A stretch of 64,000 nt of DNA from Humulus lupulus (GCF_963169125.1 NC_084797.1:101519868-101583867), one strand, 5' to 3'. Numbered from the stretch's first letter, positions 44,740-58,203 are shown. A program made the numbers and translations. Notes: generated by a model from the sequence alone, not told the origin.

Positions 44740-46649
44740 ACTATACCCTCCTCAAAAAGGATTTCGTCCTTGAAATTCCTATGCCTTAACATCTCAATAT
44801 TCTCTCATCGTCAAGAGTATCTAAACACTCATCCTTTCCTTGTCAACTCAAAATTCCATAGAATATTTCCATTATAACGGATTTACACTACTTAGGATCA
44901 TCACGATATATCTTGGCTAAGTACTGTAGCCATGTCCAATTATAGACAACATATACCCAGATACATTTTCGGGTTTACACCACCCACAATATGGTTCTGT
45001 TCACTGTACAACTTATTATTTACTAAATTTTCAATTATTTGCAACTTGATATTCCAGCAACTTGATACTGGTTCTACGTCATATTTCCAATTTCCTAATC
45101 CATGAAGTTTTCTTTACAGCCCCTTAGTATCCATAACATTTACATATATACTTCATAATTTTCTCTTTGTCTTTAATTCTTATTGACTTGCAATGTATAT
45201 CCTCTTAATTTCTCTTCCCTTAACAATTAAATCATGCAACATACATCTGGTACATATTTCCATAGATTCCATCGTAAACACCTTTTAACATTAGATGTTA
45301 ACTAATTCATTTAAGCAACACTTAAGGTTCATAATGCCATCTCAATTTTCCTTTCAGTTACTCTTTATAATAGCTTTCTTTAGTGGCACTTATAAAAGGA
45401 CTTGCTACATGTTCTCAATCTTTCAATCTATCGATTCAACTGTACTCTTCCATGTATTTAGTTCATGTATTTTTTTTTCTACTAACCATCAGAAGTTGTC
45501 GTTCAATTCTGACCCTTCTGAATTAACTTCTTTTGATGTGTTCTATAGAACAAGTGGGTAATTTCCTCCTTTATCCCACCGATTAAGATGTTGTCTGAAA
45601 TTTATCACTTGTTAGCTACATCAGCAATATAAAACTTGTACATATGTTATAATCTGGTACAATCCAAAACTGCATCCATATCATGTTCCTTAGAACGCAT
45701 GTCAATCCTTCACTTATCATTTTAGTCCGACAACAAGGATCTAAGCCACCCTTTTTCTTTATAGCCATTGACTTCTACAATTTTCTGCAATTCAAGAAGA
45801 TAGTCTTAAACCTTTACAAATGTTATCCAAGTATGAAATTTGTAAAGCTATCAAATATTTTTATGCTTCGAATTCTAAGATCAATCCACAACGATCATCT
45901 TTTACAAAAATAACTCACATTTTTCCATAAATCAATCAATTCTTATCACTAACGAATCATGTTACCTCGAATCATTCAGAAAATTCTTACACCTCTTCCT
46001 TATGGATCTTACTTTCATACTTCCCTGAGTCATAACATCCCTACATGTTACTCAAAATGAAAATTTCCCCACCCTTGGTATTCCTCCTTTGTAACGATTC
46101 AAAAAATATCTTCACGCCTTGGAAATACGATGATGTCATCTATCATGTCGATGAACTATTGGCATCATTGTCCAAATAGTCTGTCTTAAAAGTGTAACGA
46201 CTTGGATTTTCAAGACTCGATAATGCGGAAATATAAATGTTTTCATTTAACAAAATATCTCAAAAACCCGTATAAAAATAACTTCTTAAAAAGTCGTATG
46301 GCCATACTTAACATTTAATTACAAACATATTTTATAAAGAGTAGAGTGAGCGTCGTTTAGGAAAATTACACAACATTTCCAAAAATAAAACGGCTACCCA
46401 AAAGGTCGGTCCACATGTACATTTGCAAGGTAGACTCCAACGCTCACTGCTCTGCCTTGCCCTTGTTCTTACCTACAACAGAAAACAACTAGGTAAGCGA
46501 AAACGCTTAGTAAGTTCAACTTTAAAACAAAAGCATGCAGAGAATTAGGGTTCCAGATCCATCCAGACCCTACACAATCAATTTCAAGAACGCAAAAGCG
46601 TCCTGGCAAACTTATGGTCATGCCGGATAACCAATGACAAATTATTTCA

Positions 46650-46785
46650 TATAAATAGATAAATTCCTGCACTCAGAAAATCCCAAGACAAGCAGATATA
46701 TTATATCACAACTATTTATTATCATCAAATAAATCCCTGCACTCAGAAAATTCTAGAGCAAGTAGATATAATATATCACAATATA
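46650..46785. repeat. Tandem duplication inside LTR C
   Basis: A block with CCTGCACTCAGAAAAT, an AGCAAGTAGATAT-like segment and a TATATCACAA-like segment occurs twice in succession (about 46662-46715 and 46732-46785), the copies diverged by several bases. Confidence 0.75.
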
Positions 46786-46919
46786 ATTCAAGACCAAAGC
46801 TCAACGACTTCCCACAATTCAGGCATAACACGCCCTCTAGCATAAATGCTAATCTTTAAGGGAGAACCGAGTCTCAACACTAAGATCTAGCCAATAAATA
46901 TCCCCATCAAGGTTAACTA

Positions 46920-47015
46920 TCGCGTTACCTAGGGCATCGCTATTTATCCAAGAGTAAATCCCTCACAAGGGTTACCATCAAGTTACCTAGGGCATCACTA
47001 CTTATCCAAGAGTGT
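46920..47015. repeat. Second tandem duplication inside LTR C
   Basis: GTTACCTAGGGCATC followed by CTA.TTATCCAAGAGT occurs twice (about 46924 and 46982). Confidence 0.75.
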
Positions 47016-50000
47016 AATCGAAGTTACACGGGTTTACATAGACTTCTATGTTAATCAGTGGTGCTGGTGAGGAGTTGCCCCTAGGGTGTTTAGCCTCACT
47101 CAAACTTGACAACCCCTAGTATCTCTAGGCACTCTCACTGAATGGCCAATATTCACGGCTGCTATCTGGGAATAACTTATCAGAGCACTTGCTCAGGTTC
47201 TAACCGTTCACTGATTAAGTAAGCATGAAGGCCCCTAGGTCCCATTCATTTTGGCACCCTTAGGTTTAACCAGCAATCCTCACGTCTTGGCCACTCATCG
47301 CAGTAATGAACCGGGCATAATAAAATCAACCAGTGTGACAGAGATCAATCGTCTAGAATATGACGAATATCTACCATTCAAATTTATAAAATCAGCACCC
47401 ACTAGACTAACGTCTCTGAGCAACTTTCTACGATAGTGTATATATGTGCATGTTTCCCTATACTAACATACAATACAATAGTCGTTTCATGCTGCAGCCA
47501 CACAATATAAGTTGACTTACTTGGAGTCCTTAGCTCTCAGTATGATTTCACCCTCCAATATATAGTCCAGTTATGCTTTAGCCAATACTGTAATTATCCA
47601 CATAGTATACTCGAATTAAGTATGGCGTTTCATAATTCATTATTATTATTTTGGGCAGTTTGGTCATTTTAAAAATTATTTGTAAGGATTAATGATCCTT
47701 ATTTGGTTTTAAACCCATTAAAGAAATTCATACAAAAATATTTTAGACTAAACCCTAAGTCTCGGGGAGACCTATCCTATGGTCTCGATACCTAGGCTCG
47801 GGTATCACAATAGTATTTTCCCACAATCCGCTAAAAATCTTATTCTTTAAAGGTAATGATATTAACTCGTACTTTCAACAAGTCGGTTAAATATATAGAA
47901 AATTTTAGCCGGTATTATATCCAGAAAATACTAATTAAATTCCTTAATTATTTTTTTCAAGAAAATAACTCTGAATTTTCCTTTTATTTTTCTTAAGGTT
48001 TTAATCTCTAAAAACTATTTTAAGAAAATAGCTTAATTTATCTTAATTAGGAAAACCGTTAAAAATTTCCAATCTTGACTAGTTAATTTTCCGAAATCAA
48101 TTAATCAAGTTTACTTACTAGAAGAATAATTTATTTAATTATTTTCTCAAAATATAGAGTTTTAAACCCTCTTTTAATTTATTAACTTATTAATAAATTA
48201 AATCTTTAATTTTTAAAAAGAATAAAAAAAAGTTCTTTAATAAAAATAATTCACATTAAACTCAAAGTAGTATTTTAGGTCAAAATATATTTTCAAGACT
48301 TACCAAGTTTTTATCTTGCAATAAGCAAACTTTCACTTTTTACCTTAAGTTCCAAAATCTCATTTTTCACACTAAGAGTGAAAACCCTATTTTCACATTT
48401 TTAACTACATACTTTGTTAGTTCATAACTTGAAATTTACTTACCCAATTGCTACCAAAATTTCCCAATTGTATTTTTGGTATGCCATTTAGGTCTTTTTA
48501 AAATCTTAGGTCAAAAGGAGTATTTTTTATTGGTGAAATTATTTTCCAACAATGAGGTAAAAATGACATTATTTTCAAGTCCTTATTTTTTCCAAACTTT
48601 GACACTTAGTAACTTTCAAACCGTTCAGTATTTTCATACTAAATTTTAAAGTGGAATACTAGGTTATCCAAATAACATGTCCACCAAATTTTAGAAAAAA
48701 CTGGGTTCATTTTCCCTATACAGTGGCTGTCCAAACTGGGTTCGGAAATTAAGAATACAAAAAAATAGTTTTTTATCTAAATTTTGAAATAGCATAACTC
48801 ACTCATTTTTAAACATTTTTTAATGTTTCAAAAGCTCAATTTTATGTACTCAACCTCAACAACATCATAGTATAATTAAATTTTGAAAAATCAAGATACA
48901 GTGGATGCTTGACCCCTTGGAAGTCATAGCTCAAAACATGTATTTTGTTTTAGGGTTTCCAACAAAACCCTTGGGGGTTTTGGTCCCTATTTTCAAAAAT
49001 CAGCTCACAAGCATCATAAAAATTATAAAAAAAAACTACCATAACCTTATTACATCACCAATAAGAAACTTTAAGCATTAAATATACAAAATAATGCTTA
49101 AAAATAAAAACCATACAATAACAACCATAAAAAGTAACTTTTTACCTCTTGTTGTTCTTGCTAAAGTTTTGGATCTTCATATTAGCTTTGGCTCCTTCAA
49201 AACCCTTTCAAAACCTTAACCAGCTCCCCCCAACAACATAGATAATTAACTAATGAACAATCTATGGTTAAGACTTTACAAAAGTCTAGTTTATTAAAAC
49301 TTTACCTTAGGAAAAAACCCTTCCTAGACCAAAGCTTAATTCTTCCAAGCCTCCTTAGTGTTCTTGAGGTTCAAGATGGAGAGAAAACTTGAGAGAGTTT
49401 TTTAAAAAAAAAAAAAAGATGAGAGTGTTTGTGAGAGTATAGCATCGGTTTTGGGGATTAGAAGAGTTTATACAACTCTAAAAAATATACTAAAACACTC
49501 AAGTGTTTTATTACCCACTTGACTATTTACCCTAAATGTAAAATGAGATTAAAGTTAATAAATTTAGTCCACCAAATTTAACTATATCACATGGTCGGCC
49601 ACCCCTTTTGTTATATATGTAAACATATTATTTATTTTTTTATATAAATGTTAATAAATATTTCCTAAGAAGAAAAAAATCCAATTTGACTTCCTATAAC
49701 ATTTTTCACCCTTACTAAGTTTTAAACACAAAACTTAACACATAATAATTAAATTAAATGTCTCTCATATTTAATTTAATTAATCACAATAAAATTTAAC
49801 CTAAGGTCCATTTATGGAATAAAATTCCTCAATTCGACAAAATTAAGCATTTATCACAAAATGCCCTAAAATTTCCATTTTTTCTTAGGTTTATTATTTT
49901 TGTCCAAACTTTAATTTTTATGAATGTATTTTATGTCCAAAATATATTTTCCATAATTTTTCATTTTATTTTCTGAGATTTTTACCCGATCAGGGTTTTT

Positions 50001-51310
50001 GTGTCGGTCCAAGACCAAAAGTCTTATCTTGACTTTTAAACACAAAATTCATAATTTGGCTAGCAATAACTCATGGAAATAAATTCCAAACAAAATATAA
50101 TATTATTTAAAATAATATTCTTAACTCGGGGTAAACAATCCCGACCCGAGTCGTTTCAAGGTACCCGAAAACGCAGGACCTTACAAAAAGACCTTATTAT
50201 ACAAGTATAAACTGTTTCTAAAATATGTTCCTTCATATATCATGGTTTATTAACTCTTTTGTATTTTCTTGTAATTGTAGTTTCTTTTACCTTATCATAG
50301 CTTTGTCATATTCCTATTTCCTCAGATTTCTCCAAATTAGGTGCAATCACTGCAGTCTTAATCCATAACTCGTCTCCATAAAACTCTTTGTCCACTGCTT
50401 TTGTATCCATTCTGCATGTTCCTCTATTCTTGTTTCGTCCTCCTAGTCCTGTGCTACTCATAACTGTCATCAGAAACAAAATCTTAATGATCTCATGTAA
50501 TCCTTCCATATGTTTGTAGCCTCCGTGATGTCATGTGATCAAGTGATACCTCCAATTCTTGAGCATTATTTGTGTGCTCATATCAATCTTGTCATGTAGT
50601 AGGTTTCTACGTTGTGATTTACGTAGTGATCTCTCCTTCTGTGTCAATCCACTGTTGTCCTCATCTAGTCTGCTTCATTCGCTTATGGTTGTTCGTCGTC
50701 TTCTTTGTAGTGAGTGTTTCGCCTTTTCTTGTCATTCTTACCATTTCTTTCAAGATACCATATGTCCAATTTCCTTATAAAACCTCGTAACATTTGTCCA
50801 TGCATATATTGTCCTTATTGATCAGCTTATAGTAGGTAAAATTTCGTCGATATACTCTCCAAGTATAATCTTTATCAATCTAACTATATATATGTCATTC
50901 TTTATAGGTTTCAACTTCTCCCTTGTTCTTATATCCTTTTAAATATAGGTATCCAATCCTCTTTCATACTTAATGTCATTATTCATTCTTGGGTAGTCTT
51001 TTTTTTTTGCACCATGCGAACTCCTTTAATACGAAGAATCACGATCGTTCTGGGATTCTTTCCACTTCCTCCCATCACTTCCGATATTTGCTTGATCATC
51101 AATGAACTTTCGAATCGTCTTTGTTCTCATAAATCCAGGTCGTATTCCTTTAAAAATTAAATCTCTTTCCACTACATGCTTTCTTCAACATCCTAGTTTT
51201 CAGCTTCTCTTGCAAAGCTGAACTTAATCAATAACATTGTTCCTTATCATCACCAAATCCTTTAAAATTCTTGGCTCGATGCCTGTCTTGAGCCAATTGA
51301 CTATGGAAGT

Positions 51311-51340
51311 TGTAATGACCCAACTAATTCTAGACTTTGG
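51311..51340 (-). mobile_element. 30-bp remnant of a family A LTR
   Basis: TGTAATGACCCAACTAATTC and the next ten bases equal the terminal 30 bp of A LTRs, then the sequence jumps directly into the region downstream of the small ORF. It marks the outer end of a minus-strand element that lost almost all of one LTR and most of its interior. Confidence 0.75.
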
Positions 51341-51409
51341 AAAATAAAGTTTTCACTATTTACAATCATAAATGAAAATAAACAAACTAAATAATGAAAC
51401 TAATCGATT

Positions 51410-51874
51410 CTAAAAATTAGGATCTTCTACATCTGATCCTTCATCTAGCATATCTTCACCTATCTCTTCATAGTCATCATTGTCTTGTGCCTCAAAATTC
51501 CCTCGAGGAAGATTCGTAAAAATTCTATGTTTTTGCTCATTTGTAAATTTAAATTCCATTTTTGAAGTGAGCCTAAGTATGAGAAAATAATATCTCATAG
51601 CTACCGGCAATTCATCTTCATCATCTATCGTCTCCAAAATTTCTTCTCAGGCTACAATCACAGTAGGATAATCTCTAAAAAGTCTAATTAGTAAAACATA
51701 TTGCTCCGTTGATCTCATCATGATCTGCTTAGATTCTTGGAGGTGACCTATCTCCCTGTGGAACAAAAGTAGTCTTCGAGTGATTCTTTCTAGCACTTTT
51801 ACTGTGTTTCTTGGTTCTCTAATTCTTTTTAAGGCCTTAATGGCTCGGACCTCATAAGTTAATGCTCAATTCAT
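51410..51874 (-). pseudogene. Family A small ORF (copy 1), broken
   Basis: Of about 155 codons, starting at the ATG at 51874 with a stop at codon 3 (MN*ALTYE) and another near 51641; the last 75 codons are open. Shared features are EPRNTV.VLERIT, LLLFHREIGHLQESKQIMMR, STEQYV, a ...DDEDELPVAMRYYFLILRL segment and an acidic tail ending DMLDEGSDVEDPNF. Three further copies lie at 62540, 63346 (minus) and 63600. I do not recognise the protein. Confidence 0.7.
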
Positions 51875-52010
51875 TCTTAATTGAAAACATAATGGCTAAA
51901 ATGGTTAGCTATAGACATAAACATAATAACTATAACTTAAACACTTACTTGGCGGTCAGGTATGTATCGAGGAGAACATCATGCAAATGAACCGTTGCTC
52001 TGATACCAAC
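51875..52010 (-). other. Family A leader with intron-like segment and PBS
   Basis: The minus strand reads the primer site TTGGTATCAGAGC (51997-52009), then a leader with GCCAAGTAAGTG and, before the small ORF, a TTTTCAATTAAG-like sequence where other copies have TTTTCAG (acceptor AG mutated to AA here). Confidence 0.7.
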
Positions 52011-53972
52011 TATAATGACCCAACTAATTCTAGACTTTGGACCATTAAAACTACTATACATAGACACTAATTTTAAGAAAACATACATACGAAATAGTGA
52101 CAACTTTATTAAAAATTGTAAAGCAAAAGTTAAAACACATAAAATTCAAGGTATGATATGGGATCCCATTGTTTGAAAATAAAACATAACTTAAATCTTA
52201 AATAAATTCCTTACAAAATGAGGTGCGGAAAATACATAGAAAACATAATTGAAATGACTAAAAACAACTTCGTCCTCGAATCGTTCACGCAGTCCACCGA
52301 ATCAATTCTTCCTCAATACACAATCCCAAGCCACCAAGAATCTTTCCGTCGCCACAATTATTTTCCTGCACATATAAAATAAAGGAATGAGCCTAATACC
52401 CAGCAAGGAAAATCTACTAAAAGTATGAAACATAAACATAAACATATAACTATAAAGACGTATACCATATAGGACTATACTATTAATGGCCATTAAAACA
52501 TGTGATAAACCATCTATGTCCCCTGTCTAATATCTGAGGTAGGTTAGATCACATGATAGTTTATGATAACCCATCTAGGTCCCCTGTCTAATATCTGAGG
52601 TAGGGTAAATCATAACTACAAACATAAAAATGATAAACACTAGGGCACTAAGCAACTATGAGCCGTAGAAAAAACATAATGTACTATAGCATAAACATGT
52701 AATACATAAACATACACATAAGCATATAGAAACTATCCTATTTTCCTTACCAATACCGGGATGTGAGAACAAGGACAGGATTTTGCAACACTCCTAAAAC
52801 CAACAATGAGAAGGTGAGTATTTTTAAAAGAAAAAGATGAAAAGAAATAAACTAAAACCATCGAGAAGAAGAGCTTACCGAAAAGAAACTTCAAGTTCAA
52901 AGAACTGAAATTCCTAACCAAGAATGGAAGATATTGAGTTAGGATTTGAGTAGAGAAAAGCTATAAGAACTAATGAAACATACAGAAATGAACTAGGAAT
53001 AGGAATACCTTTGAATGCACTATAACCGAACTACACCTCGATATCGAAAAACACACTATTAACCTTACTTCCCAAGTGTTTAATGAGCTTAAGCTGATAA
53101 AGCTTATAACCCCAACCCAAGTGTTTAACATTCTAAAGTAAACCTAGCAGGTTGAAGGCTCTGAACTCAGCTTGAAGAATGAAAGAAATGGCTGGGTACT
53201 AGGTCCTATTTATAGAGTTCAAGAATGCAAAGATCTTCTTTTAGCTTGAATAAAAATAATGACTATTTAATTGAAAAACATTTGAATATTCATTCAGGAG
53301 AGGCTTAAGACTTAGTCAAAAAGATTCTGAGGTTATGGGTTGAATTGAGCTTGGTTTCAAAATCATTCAAAAATATTGTCCTGGAGCCGATATATCGCCC
53401 AAGGTAGGCAATATATCGCCTGGGCTTATATACCTAAGGCTCGTCGAAACGTTCGTGCGAAGTTACGTGCTTTTTCGTATTCCCTGAGTGGCGATATATC
53501 GCCCCTAGAGCTGCGATATATCGACATGCGCTGAAATATTATACATGTAATTGCACTTTTTCAGCCTAATTTGAATTGAGTAAAAAACTTTGACTAAGTC
53601 CAATAACGATCTTAAAGCTGCTGGCAGATTCTGGGGTTTTCAAATATTACTCTTATAAAACTATTCCTCAAAAATACTTAATTTCTTAATAAGCATGTAC
53701 ATGACAATTGTCATGATCTTATTGGTTCTATCTAAACCTTATAGTATAATAAATAACATTTTTATAATCAGCTATATTAATCAAACCTTATGTTATGATT
53801 AATATTCTTAAACTATTGGTTAAATTTATAAAATCTACAAGTGTTGCTACAAGTGTCCAACTAAGTCCCGGCTTGAACCAAAATCCACAGTAATAAACAT
53901 ACTATAACTACTACTAGCTATTACTACTACTACTACTATTTAACTAGCTAAGTAAAGTTCGTGGACTCTACA
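52011..53972 (-). mobile_element. Family A LTR (LTR2, subtype with palindromes)
   Basis: TATAATGACCC to GGACTCTACA, 1,962 bp. The TATA box reads on the minus strand at 53207-53214. The palindrome array is at 53386-53530. It adjoins the primer-binding site on the left, so it is the 5' LTR of the minus-strand remnant at 51311-52010. Confidence 0.88.
53386..53530. promoter_or_regulatory. GATATATCGC palindrome array in LTR2
   Basis: GCCGATATATCGCC (53386), GCAATATATCGCC (53408), a perfect GGCGATATATCGCC (53490) and GCGATATATCGAC (53513). The same pair-spacer-pair layout as in A-2, inverted. Confidence 0.65.
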
Positions 53973-53983
53973 ATTGATACTAC
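53973..53983 (-). other. 11-bp junction with primer-site remnant
   Basis: On the minus strand GTAGTATCAAT, resembling the start of the GTTGGTATCAGAGC sequence that follows an A LTR. It separates two minus-strand A LTRs, suggesting a deleted internal region. Confidence 0.5.
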
Positions 53984-54772
53984 TATAATGATCCAACTAA
54001 TTCTAGACTTTGGACCATTAAAACTACTATACATAGTCACTAATCTTAAGAAAACATACATACGAAATAGTTATAACATTATTAAAAAAATGTAAAGAAA
54101 AAGTTAAAATACATAAAATTCGGGGTATGATATGGGATCCCATTGTTTCAAAATAAAACATAACTTAAATCTTAAATAAATTCGTTACAAAATCAGGTGC
54201 GGAAAATACATAGAAAACATAATTGAAATGACTAAAAATAACTTCGTCCTCGAATCATTCACACAGTCCACACATTCCATCCATCCTCAACACCCAAGCA
54301 AAGCTACCAAGAATCCTTCCGCCTTCCAGATTCATTTTCCTGCATCACACTAAAAATAAAGGAATGAGCCTAATGCCCAGCAAGGAAAACCTACTAAAAA
54401 CAAACATCATATATCATAAGCATAAAACTACATCATAAACATAGACTATAAAAACATATACCATATAGGACTACAATATTAATGGCCATTAACTCATTAA
54501 CATGGCATGAGATAAACCATCTAGGTCCCCTATCTAATATCTGAGGTAGGGTAAACCATAACTCTAAACCATGAAAATTATAAACACTAGTGCTTGCTAG
54601 CTAAGCAACTATGAACCCTAGATAACATAAAAAAATATAACATAACATATTATATAATAAACTTATCATAACATATTATACATAAACATAACATATCATA
54701 CAAACATACAAGATCTATCCTATTTTCCTTACCAACACCGAGATATTTGAGAATAAAGATGGGATTTGGAAC

Positions 54773-57041
54773 TGTAACGCCCTAGATAGCAGGACCGCTA
54801 CACTGTGTACTTATAAAGGTGCAGGACTTGCTAATCAAGTCATTTAGTTAAAAACGTGTCACTAACCATAAATGTGCTAGGGTTTAAAAGGGGTTTTGGT
54901 CTCAAAAGATACATTTCATATAATTAAACAGTTTTACACATGGGATCCCAAAAAGAAACAGTGTTTAAAAGTTTGTTTACAGACTTTCCAAAATACAGAC
55001 AACCATCAGCCATTCTAAGGCAAAACAGACATTTATGGTTCTCTCGTTCTTGCCTTTCTCCCAACCATGGCAGCTGAGCAGCTGGTCATGTACATTCAGC
55101 CCATAGAGCTCTCCAAGTCAGGGCTAGTCAAATTTTCCCTTGCCTTTACCTATACCATGTAGCACCCATGAGCCAAGGCCCAGCAAGAAAACATAATATG
55201 CGTCATAAACAACATTAACAGATGAATAATCCTTTGAACATGATCAAACACTCAATACTCATATTAACCACATAGCACGTATTCAGAATCAAAGATACAA
55301 CTAAGCATTAATAACAATCAAGTTACATGATAAGCAGGGCTGACAACTTAGGTCGCACCCTTTGTTTACCCCACTGACTCCGGCCCGCTTAAACCGAGCT
55401 CAGTGCATAATAAGATGTCCTCGGCTACCAGTGGCCGAGCCGCGCCCTGTGCGCTAGTGTAACCTTGGCGCTCTTAGGCCGTTAGTTACTGTTTACATGG
55501 CATAATACCATCCTTTCAAAGCATACATATTAGGGAACCCTTAGTCCTATTACAATTACAAAACCGGGTGCATTTTTCTTACCTTTAATTTCCACGTTCA
55601 CCGACTATGAGTGACGTCCCTCGAGCACGATCTGTTTCCCGAGCCCTAGCTTAACACTTAGTCACAACTAATGAAATGGATTCCATTAATATTCAAATAA
55701 AGGTTTCCGGGTACAATACTGGCTTTCGGGACATCAAATTTCACCAAGCACGGTGGTGAAATCGATCCCGAGCACCCTAGGTTAAATTCCCGAACTTAAA
55801 ATCCCCAAAAGATCAAAAATACACCTAAGGGCTGCGACCCTTGAAACCTAGTCGCGGCCCGCCCCTAAAACAGAGCCTAAGCCCCCCAGTAAGCAGACAC
55901 GCACTGCATCCTTGCCCTGTGGAGCTGCGGCGCTCCCCTTTGGCCGAGCCTCCCTGGCTCCTTTGCTTCGTAGGGCCGCAGCGCTCTAGAACAGAGCCGC
56001 GACCCTACCCTTCGTGCCCAGAAAATCCACCATTTCTAGCATCCTAACCTCATCCAAAACCATCCCAAAGCACCCTAACTCAAAACCCATTAATCACAAA
56101 ACCTTTAACATGATTCTAACAACATAATCCAACAAAAATCCAGCTTAAAAACCTACTAAAATTCCATTTTGATTCCTGAAATCCAACAGCTCAAAACACC
56201 AAAAACCAGTCATGCAAACTCATATTTTAACCTCTAAATTACAAGTTGAAGCTTACCTTCTTTGCTAAACCACTTCCTTAACAGATTCCTGGGCTAAAAC
56301 CCAAGCTCTCAGCTTCAATTCAGCCCTTAACATCAAAACCACAAACACCTTAATATTCAGCCACAAAACTCAGAGTTCTAACACCCAAAAACAAAACTCA
56401 ATTCTTACCTTGATCCTGGTTGAGTGTCCCTTGCCTGAGCACAAGATTAAGCCTTTAAAATCCCAGCCCAAACCATTGAATTTCCCAGCTGATTTCCCTT
56501 AAATTCAAGTGTTTTTCTTGAAAGAGAGAAGAGAAGGAAGATAAGAGCTCAATAGGTTAGTTTGGGTCTTTTTGTTCTACTACTTTCTAATTACTTAGTC
56601 TAATCTTATCTAATTAGATAAATCCCGAGGCTCGGGGTACTAGAAGTGTCCCCGAGGGCAAAACGGTAAAATTCCCCAATATTCCCGCCTAAGCTTCCTG
56701 ACCTCAAATATATCTCCATATATTTATTTTCATAACCCGATAGTCTAAATAACCACCCGATACCTAAAATACCCCTGACTTGTCCAAAGTCAAATATTAA
56801 GCCCCGTTGTGACTTTTCCCGCTATCTAGCTCCCTAGGATCGCCTCAAGTCGCGCACTGCAAATCTACCCACATAATAATGTGGTTCACACCGATATAAC
56901 ATTTAACCACATTTACAATCATATTGTCATACAAGCATGCTTATCATATAATCATGCATTAAATCAATAAATTCACACCTAAGCCAATTATGCCTTCCCA
57001 GCGCACTAATCAAGGCCCTTAAGCTATTTTGGGTCGTTACA
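54773..57041 (-). mobile_element. Solo LTR, family B
   Basis: TGTAACGCCCTAGATAGC to GGGTCGTTACA, 2,269 bp, flanked by GGAAC (54768-54772) and CGAAC (57042-57046), a 4/5 match. The surrounding LTR1 sequence joins across it (GGATTTGGAAC to ACTCCTAAAACC). The GC-rich block at 55826-56025 contains an open frame of 68 codons that I consider accidental. Confidence 0.88.
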
Positions 57042-58137
57042 CGAACACTCCTAAAACCAACAATACAAATGGTGAGTATTTCTAAAGAATAAAGAATGAA
57101 TGTGGAACTAAACCATTAAGAAGAAACTTACCAAGAAAGAACTTAAGTTTCAAGAACCTAATCAAGAACCAATAACGAAAGTTAGGATCTGAATAAAAGA
57201 AACTAAGAAAACTAAAGAGTTTTAAAGGATTGAACTTAAAGAATAAGAGTACCTTAATTGACCTTATGGATTGGTCTAACTCCAATATCGAAATACACTA
57301 AACCTCACTTCCCAAGTATTTGATAAAGCTTAATAATGGCAAAGCTTTTCCCAACCCAAGTGTTTATCACTCTTAAGGTCTCACTAGCACCTTGGAGTCT
57401 GATCACAGCTGAAGAATGAATGGAAGGGCTGGGTTCTAAGTCCTATTTATAGAGTTCTAGGAATAAATATCTTCTTTTTGGCTTTGAATAAAAATAATGA
57501 ATATTAAATGAAAATATTTGAATATTCATTAGTCAAATGCTTAGGACTTGGTCAAATTGTTCAGAGGTAGGTCTAAGGAGTCAAAGCTTGTTTTAAAAAT
57601 AAAAATAAAAAATAGAATCCTAACTCCTAACTTCCTAAATCTCGTAACTCTAAACTCACCTGTAGTAAAATCAACATAACTGAAGTTGTAGGACTCCGAT
57701 TTAGGCCATCTTTATACCGTTAGAAATCCAATTCAATTATCTACAACTTTCTAGAAATATTATTTTTCGAATTCATAATATAACTGGGTCAAAAATAGGT
57801 CGGAAGTTATAGTATCCTAAAGTTACGGAAAATCTATTTAATTATCTAAATAACAAACTAATCCACAAATATCTTAACTAACCATAAAATGACAAATTCT
57901 AATTCCCTAATAATCATGCTTATGAAAAGTGTCATATTCTTATTGGCTTCATCTAAACCTAAGGTTATAATAAATAATACACCTAGGACCAGCAATATTA
58001 ATCAAACCTTATGTTATAATTAATATTCTTAAACTATAGGTTAACCTTATAAAATTCATAACTATTCCTATGAGTTTCTAACTAAGTCCCAACTTGAACC
58101 AAAATCCACGGAATCAAACATACTACGAATAATACTA

Positions 58138-58140
<3 letters not shown>

Positions 58141-58168
<28 letters not shown>
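58141..58168. repeat. ACT trinucleotide microsatellite
   Basis: About nine ACT units near the start of LTR1. All A LTRs have a shorter TAG/CTA-rich tract at this place, so it is an expanded version of a family feature. Confidence 0.9.
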
Positions 58169-58203
58169 TCTAACTAGTTAAGTAAATATTCTAGGACTCT
58201 ACA

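Larger units (their letters stand above)
46193..50185 (-). mobile_element. Very long solo LTR (family C, 3,993 bp)
   Basis: It begins TGTAACGACTTGG and ends GCAGGACCTTACA with a perfect TSD AAAAG (46188-46192, 50186-50190). No gag or pol domain and no second terminal copy lie inside, so the whole is read as one LTR. On the minus strand a TATAAAC box near 49468 followed by CT-rich sequence supports a minus orientation. Such length is at the upper end for plant LTRs. Confidence 0.72.
44740..51310 (-). pseudogene. Decayed gypsy internal region D, split by a 4-kb LTR
   Basis: Outside the insertion at 46193-50185 this AT-rich DNA has no convincing frame. Its left end looks like the polypurine tract and pol terminus of a minus-strand gypsy element. 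Near 50850, CTCTCCAAGTATAATCT resembles the B0 sequence just upstream of gag (42026). Both hint at a very old relative of family B, but nothing between is readable and no domain can be claimed. Confidence 0.4.
53984..58203 (-). mobile_element. Family A LTR (LTR1, palindrome-less subtype) with nested B LTR
   Basis: TATAATGATCC to GGACTCTACA, net 1.95 kb after removing the B solo LTR at 54773-57041. The TATA box reads on the minus strand at 57444-57451. A block at about 57595-57850 replaces the palindrome array and matches 60690-60925. An ACT trinucleotide run is at 58141-58168. On the right it adjoins a polypurine tract and pol end, so it is a 3' LTR. Confidence 0.85.

Noticed and set aside
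45295..45913. Hydrophobic frames suggestive of membrane proteins in region D
   Set aside because: They lie on the opposite strand to the inferred element; the Phe/Ile/Leu content follows from T-rich DNA and there is no supporting context.
50559..50790. Two Cys/Ser-rich overlapping frames in region D
   Set aside because: They overlap in different frames on the same strand with no family match; the region is decayed retroelement DNA.
55841..56047. Proline-rich open frame in the GC-rich part of a B LTR
   Set aside because: It is due to GC-rich composition with few stops; other B LTRs do not keep the frame.
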